Source: Sternotherus odoratus | Taxonomy: Eukaryota > Chordata > Testudines > Kinosternidae | NCBI GenBank assembly: GCA_032164245.1 | Contig: JAVMKO010000001.1 | Location: 248,319,644 to 248,383,643, forward strand | Length of the DNA stretch: 64,000 nucleotides | Reading direction: 5' to 3' | Shown: piece after piece, positions 22,982 through 35,700 of the stretch | Layout: each line of letters begins with the position of its first letter | Numbering within the stretch: position 1 is the first letter of the stretch | Position numbers and translations under genes: made by a program | The notes under the pieces: model-generated | What the model was told of the DNA's origin: nothing | The model's database searches: none | What the model saw: the letters and a program-made list of their open reading frames with translations, nothing else

Positions 22982-25900
22982 CTGTAAGCAAAAAGAAAAT
23001 GCGGGCTTTTCAAATGGCATGATTAGGGGAGAAGATTTACAGTGGGTACTTTATAAGAATCAGCTTTGTTGAAAGAACAGGAATACATACATATCTTTGT
23101 CAAAGATTTGCTTTGCACCATGTAAACAGCACATTGATTTCCTTACTGTAGCTGTTCCAGGCTGACTGCGATACAGCGGTCAAAGATCCATACCACTAGA
23201 ACAGGGATCATACTGAAAAAACAGCCAACAATCCAGCAACAAATTATAGGGACCTCTGTTTTCAGTCAGTACTCACTTGCAGTAAATAAGTGATCAGCTT
23301 CTGTTTCAGATAAGTGATCAGTTTTCTGCTCCACCTATTCTATGCATTCCAACCCAAAAGGCTGTTGTATACATAGACAATATGAAAAGGACAAGGAGTA
23401 CTTGTGGCACCCTAGAGGCTAACTAATTTATTTGGGCATAAGCTTTCATCAGCTAAAACCCATTTAATCAGATACAGAGTGGAACATACATTAGATAGAT
23501 ACATTAGATAGATAGCTACAAAGAATGTGGAAAGATGGGGATTGCCATACCAAATCTAAGAGACTAATCAATTAAGGTGAGCTATTATCAGCAGGAGAAA
23601 AAAAAACTTTTGTAGTGATAATCAGTATGGCCCATTTCAAACAGTTGACAAGAAGGTGTGAGTAACAGTAGGGAAAAGCTTAGCATGGAGAAATAGATTT
23701 CAGTTTGTATAATGACCCAGCCACTCCCACTCTTTATTCAAGCCTAATTTAATGGTACCCAGTTTGCAAATTAATTCCAGTTCAGCAGTTTCCCATTGGA
23801 GTCTGATTTTGAAGATTGTTTTGTTGAATTGCCACTTTTAGGCCTGTTACTGAGTGACCAGAGAGATCAGAAGCATTTTAGGTCATTTGCTCCTGCAGTG
23901 GAGCATAGTTCTGGGAATATGGGAAACAAGAAAAAGGAACATCTTGTCTCACTGTACAACAGTGAATTTTAGAAGTCGGGGGAGAATTAGCAGCATTAGT
24001 TCTAAAGGCTCATTTCAGATTAGCATGCTGCTGGCAAAAATCACCGCTTTAAAACAATACTTCACAGTACCGTCCATCTAAGGCTCTCAAAAAAAATCAG
24101 ACATTAATGAGCATGGCCTTACAACAGCTCTGTGAGCTGGAGTTAAGTCTCCCCAGTTTACATGTGAGGTAACTATGAAGTGACCTTACATCCTCGTTTA
24201 AACAGGACAGTCCTGGTGTTTCTTATGATGTCCCAGGAGCTTTAGGAGGACTGAAATATTCTATTTTCTTCATTTCATCAGCCAAAATGTTTGTTTTTTA
24301 TAGCTACACAATGTTTGTTTGAGATGTAGTGCTATGCTGAGTAGCATTTTCACTGTTTACTGAGAACAGTGGAATGAGCATTCAGTGGATAGAAAGAAGG
24401 ATGCACCACCCTAGAGGCAGGACTGTATCTTTGTGGCCTTTCAGTCTAACTATTGGTAATGTCTGCAGAATCCAATTATTAATGTGCATTTAACTGTAAT
24501 TATAACATTTGTTGCAGTCTATGAAACATGGGTTTGCAGTGAAACTCACCATATGTCCCTTGCTTTTGTCTTTCCACCTTTCCTAAGCTCCACTGTCTCC
24601 TTTGTTCTGTTGTATATCTGTTCCCACACTTCCCTATCCCAGCCTGATCCCTGGTGCCAAAGCATGTGGGGATCAGGAATTCACTCGCTGCCCTGACTGT
24701 TAGGGATGGGAAGCAGATTTCATTTCTTCGTGGGACTTCTGTGGAGCACTGCTGATGGAAGTTGCAGTGAGGCTGTGTTGAACTGTTGCCTCCCCATGTC
24801 CCTTTTTGATCGGCACCAGGTACGTGGGGCTTGGTTGGCCAGAGCAGAGGTTACAGCCATTTTATGCCACTGTAATTTCCCCCCCGATCGATTTTCTGCC
24901 CTGACAACACACTGCTAGAAGATGGCGTAGCCCTGGGTTTTGCTCCCTTGTTGAAAAACACTACCAAATAATGCTCCAATTACAACAAATCAGCATTCTA
25001 GGCTCAGATTCAGCACAGCATTTAAACACGTGCTTAAGTGCTTCACTGACTGGGAATGGACCGCTGAGACCTCATTTCCAGATATAGCACACAGTGCAGG
25101 CACTGTCTGGCCAGGCAGGCTGTAGCTCTGCAAGTGGCAATTAGCATGGCTAATAACATGGCCTCAGTACTTGGCACACATACTGATGTTTGGAGGTGCT
25201 CATACCTCAGCTAATGCCGTGCAAGGAAGATAACGCAGACGATGATGCACAGTGACTTGCAGCCTGCCAACTGCATAAATCAATTTGAGCCATTTGCCTT
25301 AAACCTCTATTGTGTATCACTACCTCTGGCACTATGGTTTGTTCTTAACTGTCGACATTGAATCTATTACTGAAGTTAACTCACAGCAATCTTATTTCAA
25401 AATTAAATGGTTATTAAGTGCTTCCATAAATCTGTGATTTATTCCAAATAATATTGCTGGTACTGAGGTACTACTAGACTCATATATATGCAACCGCAAA
25501 TAATTTTTCATGTCATTAAACTGAACCCTATCCAGCTTTATTTTAATAATTCATGTGCTGTTTCATAAATAAAAAACAAACCTGTGTTCAGCAGAGAGAC
25601 CTTTTCTTACAAAAGAAATAATAAATTATTATTTCTTCCCTTAAAGAGAGCTCTCTGCTGAACACTTGTTTGTTTCTTATTTATGAAACCCTGCATGAAT
25701 TATTAAAATAAAGTTGGGAGCATGTTCAGTTTAATGACATGAGAAATTGGGTGAGGTCCCATACACTGGCTGTTTGATTTTTGAAAATTCTCCTCGACAC
25801 AGTTTTTTTTTTTAAATGAACTCCATGGTAGTCAGGGTGGGTTATCTGTCTCCTGCATAGGTTCAGAGGATCTCGTTGTTGTTTGTTTAATCTTAACTTG

Positions 25901-26715
25901 CCTTCCTGCCTGGATCTTGTGGGAAAAGATACACAAAAGAAACAAAGTGTCATGTCATTTTGTAAATATTGGGCAGCACTTGAAATGAATCCATATGAAT
26001 TATTCAGACTTTAGCATTTTTAACTCCTTTTTTACTGTGTTAGGCCTCTGATCATTGAAGTCCCAGGGCTAAAGCTGTGTCTTGTCTCTTTTTAACAGGT
26101 GGGCTGCATGTTTTTGTGGGGGGAATAAGATAGAGGGAGCTAAGAAAATACATACGCTTTATTCCCCCATGCAGGCTACCCAGACTTTGAGTCAGGATGC
26201 CCATTGAGAAGTGCTGTTGCATGTCTGCTTGCTAACCCACTTCTGAGGGACAGAGAAGTGAGCATGGAAAGGCAGGAAGCCATAGCTACATAGCCCCAGT
26301 GTGCCAGTCCCCACAGCTAAGCTGGCAGGTTGGGGGTTGTGACAGCAGTGAATTGATATCCTTGTGCCCATAGTTCCCTCTAAGCTGCATGACCAGGCGA
26401 CTGCCCAGCAATCTATCAAGTTCCACACACTTCAGGTGCCACCTCCCACCACTGCTATGCTGCTTCTACCCTCTTCCTGGGAGACCCGGGCCAGCTGCTC
26501 CCGGGAGCCTCCTACTTGCTGTGAAGATCAGGGTGAGGGAAGGTGAATGATGTCAAGGTGTCCCCCTACCCACCATACCGCTATCCCATCTCTGCAGAGC
26601 AGGGAGGGGAGACATGACAGAGCTCAGAAGTGGTACAGAGCTTGATGGTGGCTGCTGCTGTATCTGAACATGCAATCTTCAGACTGATGAGTGCCAATCT
26701 ACTTAAAGGGGCAGC

Positions 26716-26778
<63 letters not shown>

Positions 26779-29700
26779 AGACACACATGCTGTGTTTGTC
26801 TCTGTCTCTCTCTCACACACACACACACACACTGTTTTTCACACTCACCTCCCAACACATACTTGTGTTGTGTTATTACTTCTTAATACTTAATACTTAA
26901 TACTGCCTGCAATGCACATATAGTCTCTGTAACTTTATTCTTTCAAAGTGCTGTTATTTGAGTTTTTTGACTGGTCTGTGCATTTCATAATTTTTATTTC
27001 TCTCCTACATTTAAATTTAATTCTTTAAGTTGTGAATTCTAAAATGCCTAACCTGCCCTGGCTGGCATAATTATCCCTAGGATAACTTTTTAAAAATATA
27101 TATTATATCTAAGTATTTTATTTCTACTGGTAGCGCACATCCATACATTACCTCGATAATTCAGTGCACATAACTAAATTCATTCCACACTTGATGGAAA
27201 CCATTAGTGGGAACATTGCCTGTGCTCCCTGAAGAACAAGGCAGAAGAGGAAAATGTGGCTTCTTGCACCACAATTTTCCCTCTGTTGCTCCAGAGGCAG
27301 CCTGGCAATACGCTGTCTCTTCCAAAGGGCTGGGACACCATCTACCCCAGAAATAGTAAGTTCCCTGGGGAAAGGAACATATTACATTTCTGTCCTACTC
27401 CAGTGCTCTAGCCCATGCAGGCAGACCCTTATGCCCACATTGATTCCCATTGATATCAGGGGCACAGGGATCCACCCACCCACATCAGATTGCTGGGGTG
27501 GTCCTGTGTTTGTACAAACACCATGGAAATGTCCAGCTCTAAATTCACATATCCACAACTAAGGCATTACAGTAAAACCCCGATTTAACGGACCCCGATT
27601 TAACGGACTTCGGATGCAACGGACAAAATTTCCGATGCATCTGAAATCCGTTTTTCGCGGATCCCACCTGCTGGCGGGCTGGCTGCTCCCGGATCCCGCC
27701 TGCAGGCGGGCGGGCTGCCTGCTCCCGGATCCCGCCTGCAGGCGGGCTGTCGGCTTCCACCTGGGTCCCGGCAGCGGGAGAACTGGCTGACGGCTCCCGC
27801 CCGCGGGCGGGCTGACGGCTCCCGCCCGGGTCCCAGCAGCCGGGACCCGGGCGGGCAGGTTGAGGGCTCCCGGCCGTAAAACCTCGATATAATTGACTAA
27901 TTCGGGCGAGGGGGTGTCCATTGTCAGCCGAAAGTCCGTTATTTAATAATTTTAAAAAATTATTAAATAACAGACTTTCGGCTTTAACGGACACCCCCTC
28001 GCCCGAATTAGTCCGTTATATCGAGGTTTCACTGTAACATTTCCAGTGATAAACTACCACTACGTTACCTCAAAAAACAACCAGACTATAGGGATTTCTT
28101 TTCCTACATCCCAGCTTTACTTAGATGAGGGGGGTGCATGAAATCAGTGTGACCCTCATACCAAGATGCCTGAGCTTCCATGGAGGATAATTCCATGTCC
28201 CCACCCTGGTGAAAGCTGTTTGCCAACAACTTGAAGTCTGGTATATTAGTCCATGAAGGCACCAGGGGGGGGGGGACAGCTTTGCCTTTCTATTTGTCTG
28301 TTAGTGTCTCATTTGGCTCATGACTCTCTGACAACTACCAGATAATTTTAGTCCAGTGTGACAAAGAGCCTGCTGCTGAGCCCTCCCTGAACTCCTGTCT
28401 CTGTCCTCCTGCCTGGATGCAATCAGTTGAAATCAACACACCAGAGAGAGTCATTCAGTTTGTCAAAAGGGATGGGAAGAGGTTGGAAAAGTTTCTACTG
28501 ATTTGGGGCAGTAAATAGGGACAGGGGTGCTGGAAACTGCTGCAGGCCTAGTAAAAGTAATGAGTTTTTATTATCCACACATTTACTGAATCCCATCTTG
28601 GACTGGGCCATGCATTAGAAAACTGCAGTCGGAGAGCAGGCCAGATGGAGAACAGTACTTTCTTTCTGATAGGTTGCTTGAGAATAGGCCTGTTCTCTCC
28701 ACACAGCCTGTCAGTGAGCAGTACCTTGGGATGCAGTGTTGGGATGTATTACAAAGTACTGCAAGACCGAGTAACTTCAATTAAACCCTCCCTAGATAAG
28801 GTTTTTCAGGCTCTCCCAAGTCCACTTTACCCAACTAAAATACGAAGGGGGGGGGGGGGCAGGAAACAGATCTGAAAACAGGACAAAGGGCCAGTGTCAT
28901 ACAAATATTCTAAATATAGTATGAGCCAAAAGCAAAGGAAGTTGTTTGACAGGAATCAAGGTTGTGGAGGAAATGTATGGAAATGTGTGTGTAACTGCTT
29001 GAAGGCTTGTTAGGGAGTTTTGACAGTCTAGTGGGAGCAACCATTCACATCCTCCAAAGGAACCCATTCAGGAAATCCAAGAAAGTCACTTATTCACCCC
29101 CTGTTCCCAAACGGCAACCTCTCCCTCCCACTTTCTCTCTGTTAAGGAAATGGACTGTGCTGTGTGCAAACACTATAGAAAGTTCTGAACAATATGACAT
29201 GAAATGAAAGCTTGCACCCACGGAAAAGAGCGTTTCAATTCATCTGTTCCCCTGCCTTCCTTCCCTCCCCACCAGGAACACAAAGTCAGTCTAAGCAGGC
29301 TTTGTGTGGGCAATTATACAGCAGGTTAGAGATCTGAATCTTTGCCTCTATCTAGATATTTACACAGTAGTAGCTGCACAGCTCCACTTCCTAACAGACG
29401 GGCAAATTCCCAAGCTCTCCACAGTTGCTATTTCAGTCGTGGGCTAGAGTAGGAACCATGGCACAGATATACTCCCCTTTGGCCTGGTTTATTATCACTG
29501 GATCTCCCGCTAATGGCACACCCAGAAATCACAATCCCAGCCCGCTCCCAAACTCCCACCAAACCTTGGTTTGAGCTATTTGAAGTTGATGGCAACTTAC
29601 CTCTACCATGCACAAGACATACAGAGTCCCTCCCTATGGCCTCTCCACAGCTCCACACACCCCTCAAACAAGGGAACCACTGAGGTTTCATTGCAGTAGG

Positions 29701-32700
29701 GGCTTTCTGAAGTCTCCATGCCAATGGGGGAATTGCACCCAGAAACCATCCAAGAAGTCATCAGTCACCAGGACCCTCAGCTGGTATAAACTATCATCGT
29801 CCAGCCAAAGTCGATGGAGCTATGGCAACTTATGCCTCCTGAGGCTTTGGCCTGTCATGTCATTGCTGGTGCTAAGAAAGCTGCTATGCCCTGCAGGCAG
29901 GTCACATTGAAGTCAACCAGAAAGAGGTCCGCCAACCCTGAACCGAGCCCCTCCTCCTCTGACATACACCTGCTGAACACAGCGCTATGGTTAAAGGTTT
30001 TAGCACTTTCCAACTACAAGAAAGACCTGTTCTCAGGCTTGAGGAGAAAGAGGCAGCCTCTCTCTACACACCATCACCCTCAATAAATCAATGAAATGCC
30101 CTTCAAATGCTCTTTAAACCCTACACTTTCCACAGAACAATTGGTAAGCCTTTCCTAAGGATTAGCAAAGGACTTTAGAGTGTATTTCCCTCCCCTCTGC
30201 CCCCGCATCGTCTGACCCAACAGAGAAAGTGCTGTTCATTTTTCCTATAAGAGACAAACTCCACTGGCTGCCTGCAGTGCTGGCAAGCCCTGAGGGGGCC
30301 ACAGAGGGAAAACTTTTACTTCTACCAGTTCCTCTCTCCTGCTAATGGGAAACTTGAAATAACTGACCTGAAGGTGGTAGGAGGCAAGTGCTGGCAGGTA
30401 ATGTATGTGCACTATCTGTACAGTGGAAAGTGCTTCTGCTTTGTTCAAAGGTTTCTCCAAGCTTTTCGTTATTAGTCTGGCTCACCTCTGGTTTGCTAGC
30501 CCAATTGTTAGGTACAGGTGAAAAAGTAATCTTCTTCCCCAATTGTATTATGAACATTTTAATACCTTCTGCTTTCGAATCATTTGGCCAAAAAGAAATA
30601 ATAAAAATGCATACAAGGGAGTAGTAGACTGCTTGAAAAATCCTCTTGCCTGCTCATTAGTGACTGTGAAGCTTTCCTTTAGGGAAAGATCATATTGCCT
30701 CTATATAAATCCATGGTACGTCCACATCTTGAATACTGCATGCAGATGTGGTCGCCCCATCTCAAAAAAGAGATATTGGAATTGGGAAAGGTTCAGAAAA
30801 GGGCAACAAAAATGATTAGGGATCTGGGGTGTCTGCCATATGAGGAAAGATTAATAAGGCTAGGACTTTTCAGCTTGGAAAAAAGACAAAGACAACATAA
30901 GGGTGGGATGTAATAGAGGTCTATAAAATCATGACTGGTGTGGGAAAAGTAAATAAGGAATTTTTTTTTACTCCTTCTCATAACACAAGAATTAGGGTCA
31001 CCAAATGAAATTAATAGGCAGCAGGTTTCACACAACACACAGTCAACCTGTGGAACTCCTTGCCAGAGGATGTTGTGAAGGCCAGGACTATAACAGGGTT
31101 TAAAACAGAACTAGATAAATCAATGGAGGATAGGTTCATCAATGACTAGTAGCCAGGATGGGCAGGGATGGAGAGATAACTTGATTACCTGTTCTGTTCG
31201 TTCCCTCTGGGGCACCTGGCATCAGGGGCAGTTCTAAGGTATTTGCTGCCCCAAGCATGCCTGTGGCATGCCTGCAGGGGCTCCGCGGCTACCATGGATT
31301 CGGCGGCGTTTCTGCGGGAGGTCCACGGGTCTTGCAGCCACATCGTCCCCGCTGCCAAAATGCCACCGAATCCACAGCAGCAGCGGACCTCTGGCTGAAA
31401 TGTCGCTGAAAGGCAGCCTGACTACTGCCCTGATGGCAAACATCAGGCTGCCCCCCGCAGCTTGCTGCCCCAGGCACGCGCTTAGAGCGCTGGTGCCTGG
31501 AGTCAGCCCTGCCTGGCATTGGCCACTGTTGGAAGGCAGGATACTGGGCTAGATGGTCTGGCTCAATATGGCCGTTCTTATGTTCTTAGATTTTACCACA
31601 AAAATAGAGTTTTGAAGAAGGGCAAAACATTACTGTTCATACTTTTATACTGTTCTCCAACTTTTTTCACTTGAAAAACAGTATAAGAGTATGTGAAAGT
31701 GTTTGTTTCCTGCTCTCATCTTTCATACCAGCCTATTGCTGAAAGGTTAGTACATGTTAGCAAATTTTCCAGGACCTGTGCTTTCCATTTAATTTAACTC
31801 GGTCTTCTTCCTCCTTCTACCATCCCTTCTCATGTGATTTATACATGGAATTCTTACCTGGTGGGAAATAGGAGGGTGTAGTGGTTTGATTTTTCTCCTT
31901 TTCACATTCCTTCAATCGATTCTGCAGAGTCACAATTTCTCGACGGATTGCAAGTATATTGTGTTGGTCCAATGATTCCAGATCATTTACCATGATAGTC
32001 AGATTCCTAATCTGGAGGGGAAAAAATTAAGCATGAATTTAAATTACAGTCAACTTTATTTCACAAACATTGTAGGCTGGATTTATCATTTCACAAAAGG
32101 TGCCACGAAACAAGTTTTAGAAAATGTTCCCAAGAATATGTTTTATCATACACATCAGGTCTCATGCGGATGTGTGTAACCACAAGAAAATGTTTGTGAT
32201 TTTAGCCCTCAATCATATACCATAATGCTAAAGATCACCCAAAAATGTCCAAGAAGGCTTACTCAGTTATCAACTGTTACCTATAAATGATTTCAGCCTT
32301 GCAGACGTGTCTTGAAAATTTACCTGCCCAGATAAATAATCTACTCACACACTCATATAATGTTTAAGAAGACAGTGAAGAAACTAATAATATTTTACTT
32401 ACCATCAAAAGCCATTATTCACTCCAGGTGAGTGAGTGATAATTTTGAAAATTGGATTTATTGAATATTGGGAAGGTGTGGGTCTTTTCCAGTTCTTGAT
32501 TTTATATTAATCAGGTCACTACCCTAATACGGTTTTAATTATATTTGTTAGAGCACAGAAGCTTTCAGGCGTAGGTGCCCACAAATTAATATTTATCATA
32601 GTAATTTAGACAGAGTAACTCCACTGACAGTAGTAGAGACATTCCAAACTTCACTGGTGTAACAGAGAACTGAATGTTTCTGAAAGGCAGAATAACCCTC

Positions 32701-35700
32701 ATCATACTCTACCTCCACATATAGTTGTTCAACAATCACATTGCTTCCAACAAGTGTGGATTTCAGCTGAGTGACCAGTCTCTCCATTTCACTGATTTCC
32801 AGTTTCAGGAACTGAAAGTCCAACTCAGTGTAAGAAACACTGGTCGACTCCATATGTTCCACCTTGATGGTTAGGTTTCGGATTTTCTGTTCATAGATTT
32901 CAATTGCTTTGGTATATTGGCTAACCTAAAAAAAAAAACCAAACACATTTTCAAGTTCAGTTAGCAAATATAACAGGCATGTTTGACATCTTTATTACAT
33001 CTTTATTTATTACATGGCATCTTTATTACACACATTTCTATACACATTTGTCAAATTCTGCCTTCATTTACAGCTATGCATTACTGAGGGCAGAATTTCA
33101 TTCATAATCTTCACTTTTTTATTCCTCACTATAACAAGAGCAACCACATTGTGAGCAACTTCTTACGGCCAGAGGTCACCCTGCAGCACCTGCCTGTTTC
33201 CCCCTCAAGGGCCCCTTATGCAGACGCCACATTCTTTTTCTGAGGTCAAAATATCCCTCGTTGGGACCTAGATTTACTCACAAAACAAACACAAAATAAA
33301 ACTCAGAGTCCCAAATTAAAGTCCAACAAGCAAACATTTCTCTTCCTGCTCCCAAGCCTCACTGCTTGGAGAGCTTTGGCTGTCTTTCCCCTGCTCTCTC
33401 AGGGTCTTCCCTGCCTTAGCAGGTTACTGCCGGCACTTCCCAGCTGGAATCTTAGGCTACATCTATACTGCCCTGTGTACAAAGTGTTTCTCTGTAACTC
33501 CCCTGGATGGATGCCGGGGGTGTGAACTAAAAGGTTCCTTCTCATTAATGTAGTCCTGTTTGAAGAGGAGTACATGAAGGCAAACTAGGAACCTTCTGGA
33601 TTGCACCCGCAGCATCCACATGAGTGAGTTACAGTCTAGAGTCTTGGTGCGCATTGCTATTCACACCTCGTGGCCCAAACTGCTGGACCGTGTAGATCGG
33701 GGTGCCCATCCTATGGCCTGTGGGCTGTACACAGCCCACCAGAGTATTTCATAAGGCAGGGGTGGGCAAACCTTTTGGTCCAAGGGCCACATCGGGGTTT
33801 CAAAATTGTATGGAGGGCCAGGTAGGGAAGGCTGTGCCTCCCAAACAGCCTGATCCCGCCCCCTATCTGACCGCTCCCACTTCCAACCCCTGAGTGCCCC
33901 CCCTCAGAATCCTTGACCCATCCAACTCCCCCGCTCCTTGTCCCCTGAATGCCCCCTCCAGAGACTTCCACCCTCCAGAGACAACCACCCTGCTCCTTGT
34001 CCCCTGAATGCCCCCTCCAGAGACTTCCACCCTCCAGAGACAACCACCCCCAGGACCCCACCCTCTATCTAAGCCTCCCTCCTCCTTGTCCCCTGATTGT
34101 CCCGTCCCAAGACCCTGGCCCGTAACTGCCCCCCCAGAACCCTACACCTATCTAAGCCCCCTGCTCTCATCCCCTGACCGCCCCTCTCCTGAGACCCCCC
34201 CCCCCTCTAACTGCCCCCCAGGACACCAACCCCTACTCAACTCCCTCTGCTCCCTGACTCCTATCCTATCCATCCGGCCTCCTTACCATGCCATGCATGG
34301 CCCGGCTGGAGCTAGATGCACTGCTTCACATGTGCTCACAGCCCCGTCCCCCAGAGCGCTGCCCTCGTGGCGCACTGAAGCTCCAGGGGAGCAGAGTAGA
34401 AGGTGGAGGAGGGGCCAGGAGTAGCCTCCAAGGCTGGAAGCTCAGAGGCCAGGCAAGATGAGCCTGCGGGCCGGACATGGCCCGCGGGCCGTAGTTTACC
34501 CACCCCTGTAATAAGGCCTGCAGCCTACTTCAACACAATATACTAACGGCCAATTCATTAGCATTTAGTCATCACATTTACATCATTTTAAGCTTACACA
34601 AGTGTGTAAAAACACATAGAAACGATCTATCCAAATACATATAAAACAAGCTGAATTTCAAATACAACTCAATACAGGTGACTTTAAATCTTATTAAAAT
34701 AGATAGAATCTGTTTGGCCCACATAAGGTTTATGTGGCACTCCTGTGTAATAAAATTGGGCACCTCTGGTGTAGATAAACCATAATCACAAAACCCAGGA
34801 CTCTGCTGAAGCCTCCTCACTCCCAACAGTCTTTGCTCTCCCTGAGTTTTCCCCTCACTTCAGCTTCCAGCTACTCTTTGTAGGGGAATCACCTGATCCC
34901 TGTCAGGTGTGCCTCTTTCAGTAACCAGGGTTGGCTAGCCCCAGCAATACCAGGTTTACAATGGTGCCAAGGTGCTGGGCCCACACTAAGAAGGGGCCCC
35001 GGCTTGGCCTGCTCCATTTGCATTGTGCCCGAAGACCCCGCCAGCCTGCTGGCTCCTCTCTGTCCCCTCAGTCTCAGTCTGATCACGCTGCTCCCAAGGG
35101 GTCAGAGCAATTCCCCACCCCAGGAACGGGGCCAGCCCCAGCTACACTTCCAGCTTAGCTCAGCCGACAGAGTCACCTCCCAGCAGCAGTGAGGTGAATC
35201 TGCGGTGATTCTTTCAGATAACTCATGTACATGAAGAATTTGGGGGTCTGTCTACACAGCCCTCAGCTGTGAGTCTCTGAGCCCGTCAACAGACACAGGC
35301 TCTTGCTACCGTGCTAAAAATAGCAGTGCTAAAAATAGCCCCCTCCTTAGGCCTCAGAGCCTGCACTCTAGCCTGAGCCGTAATACCTACACTGCTATTT
35401 TTAGGGTGTAGTGCAAGCCCGAGTCTGTTGACCTGGGCTCAGAGACTCACTGTTGCGTCCTGCCACTTACTGTGTAGATGTACTCTCTGGGGCTGAAAAA
35501 GGTAACGAAAGACCCACCAATTTCTCCAAGATGACTTTCTGTTGACTTCCGTGGGCACTGGTCAGGCCACCACTCTGCAAATAGTATTCAGTCTTTTCTG
35601 CATTAGAACTAACTGAGTCTCCTGAAGAAGGGGATATTTTAGCACATTGCACTATTCAAATCCGATCCAACCATCCTGAAACTGACTTAAATGAAGGCCA

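Larger units (their letters stand above)
33453..34782. mobile_element. Outer palindromic MITE containing two nested hAT elements
   Basis: The left end GGCTACATCTATACTGCC is the imperfect inverse of the right end CCGTGTAGATAAACC once the insertion at 33698-34768 is removed. About 260 bp of this element remains. The family resembles the element at 35245-35484 (…TCTACACAG ends). Boundaries are approximate. Confidence 0.45.
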
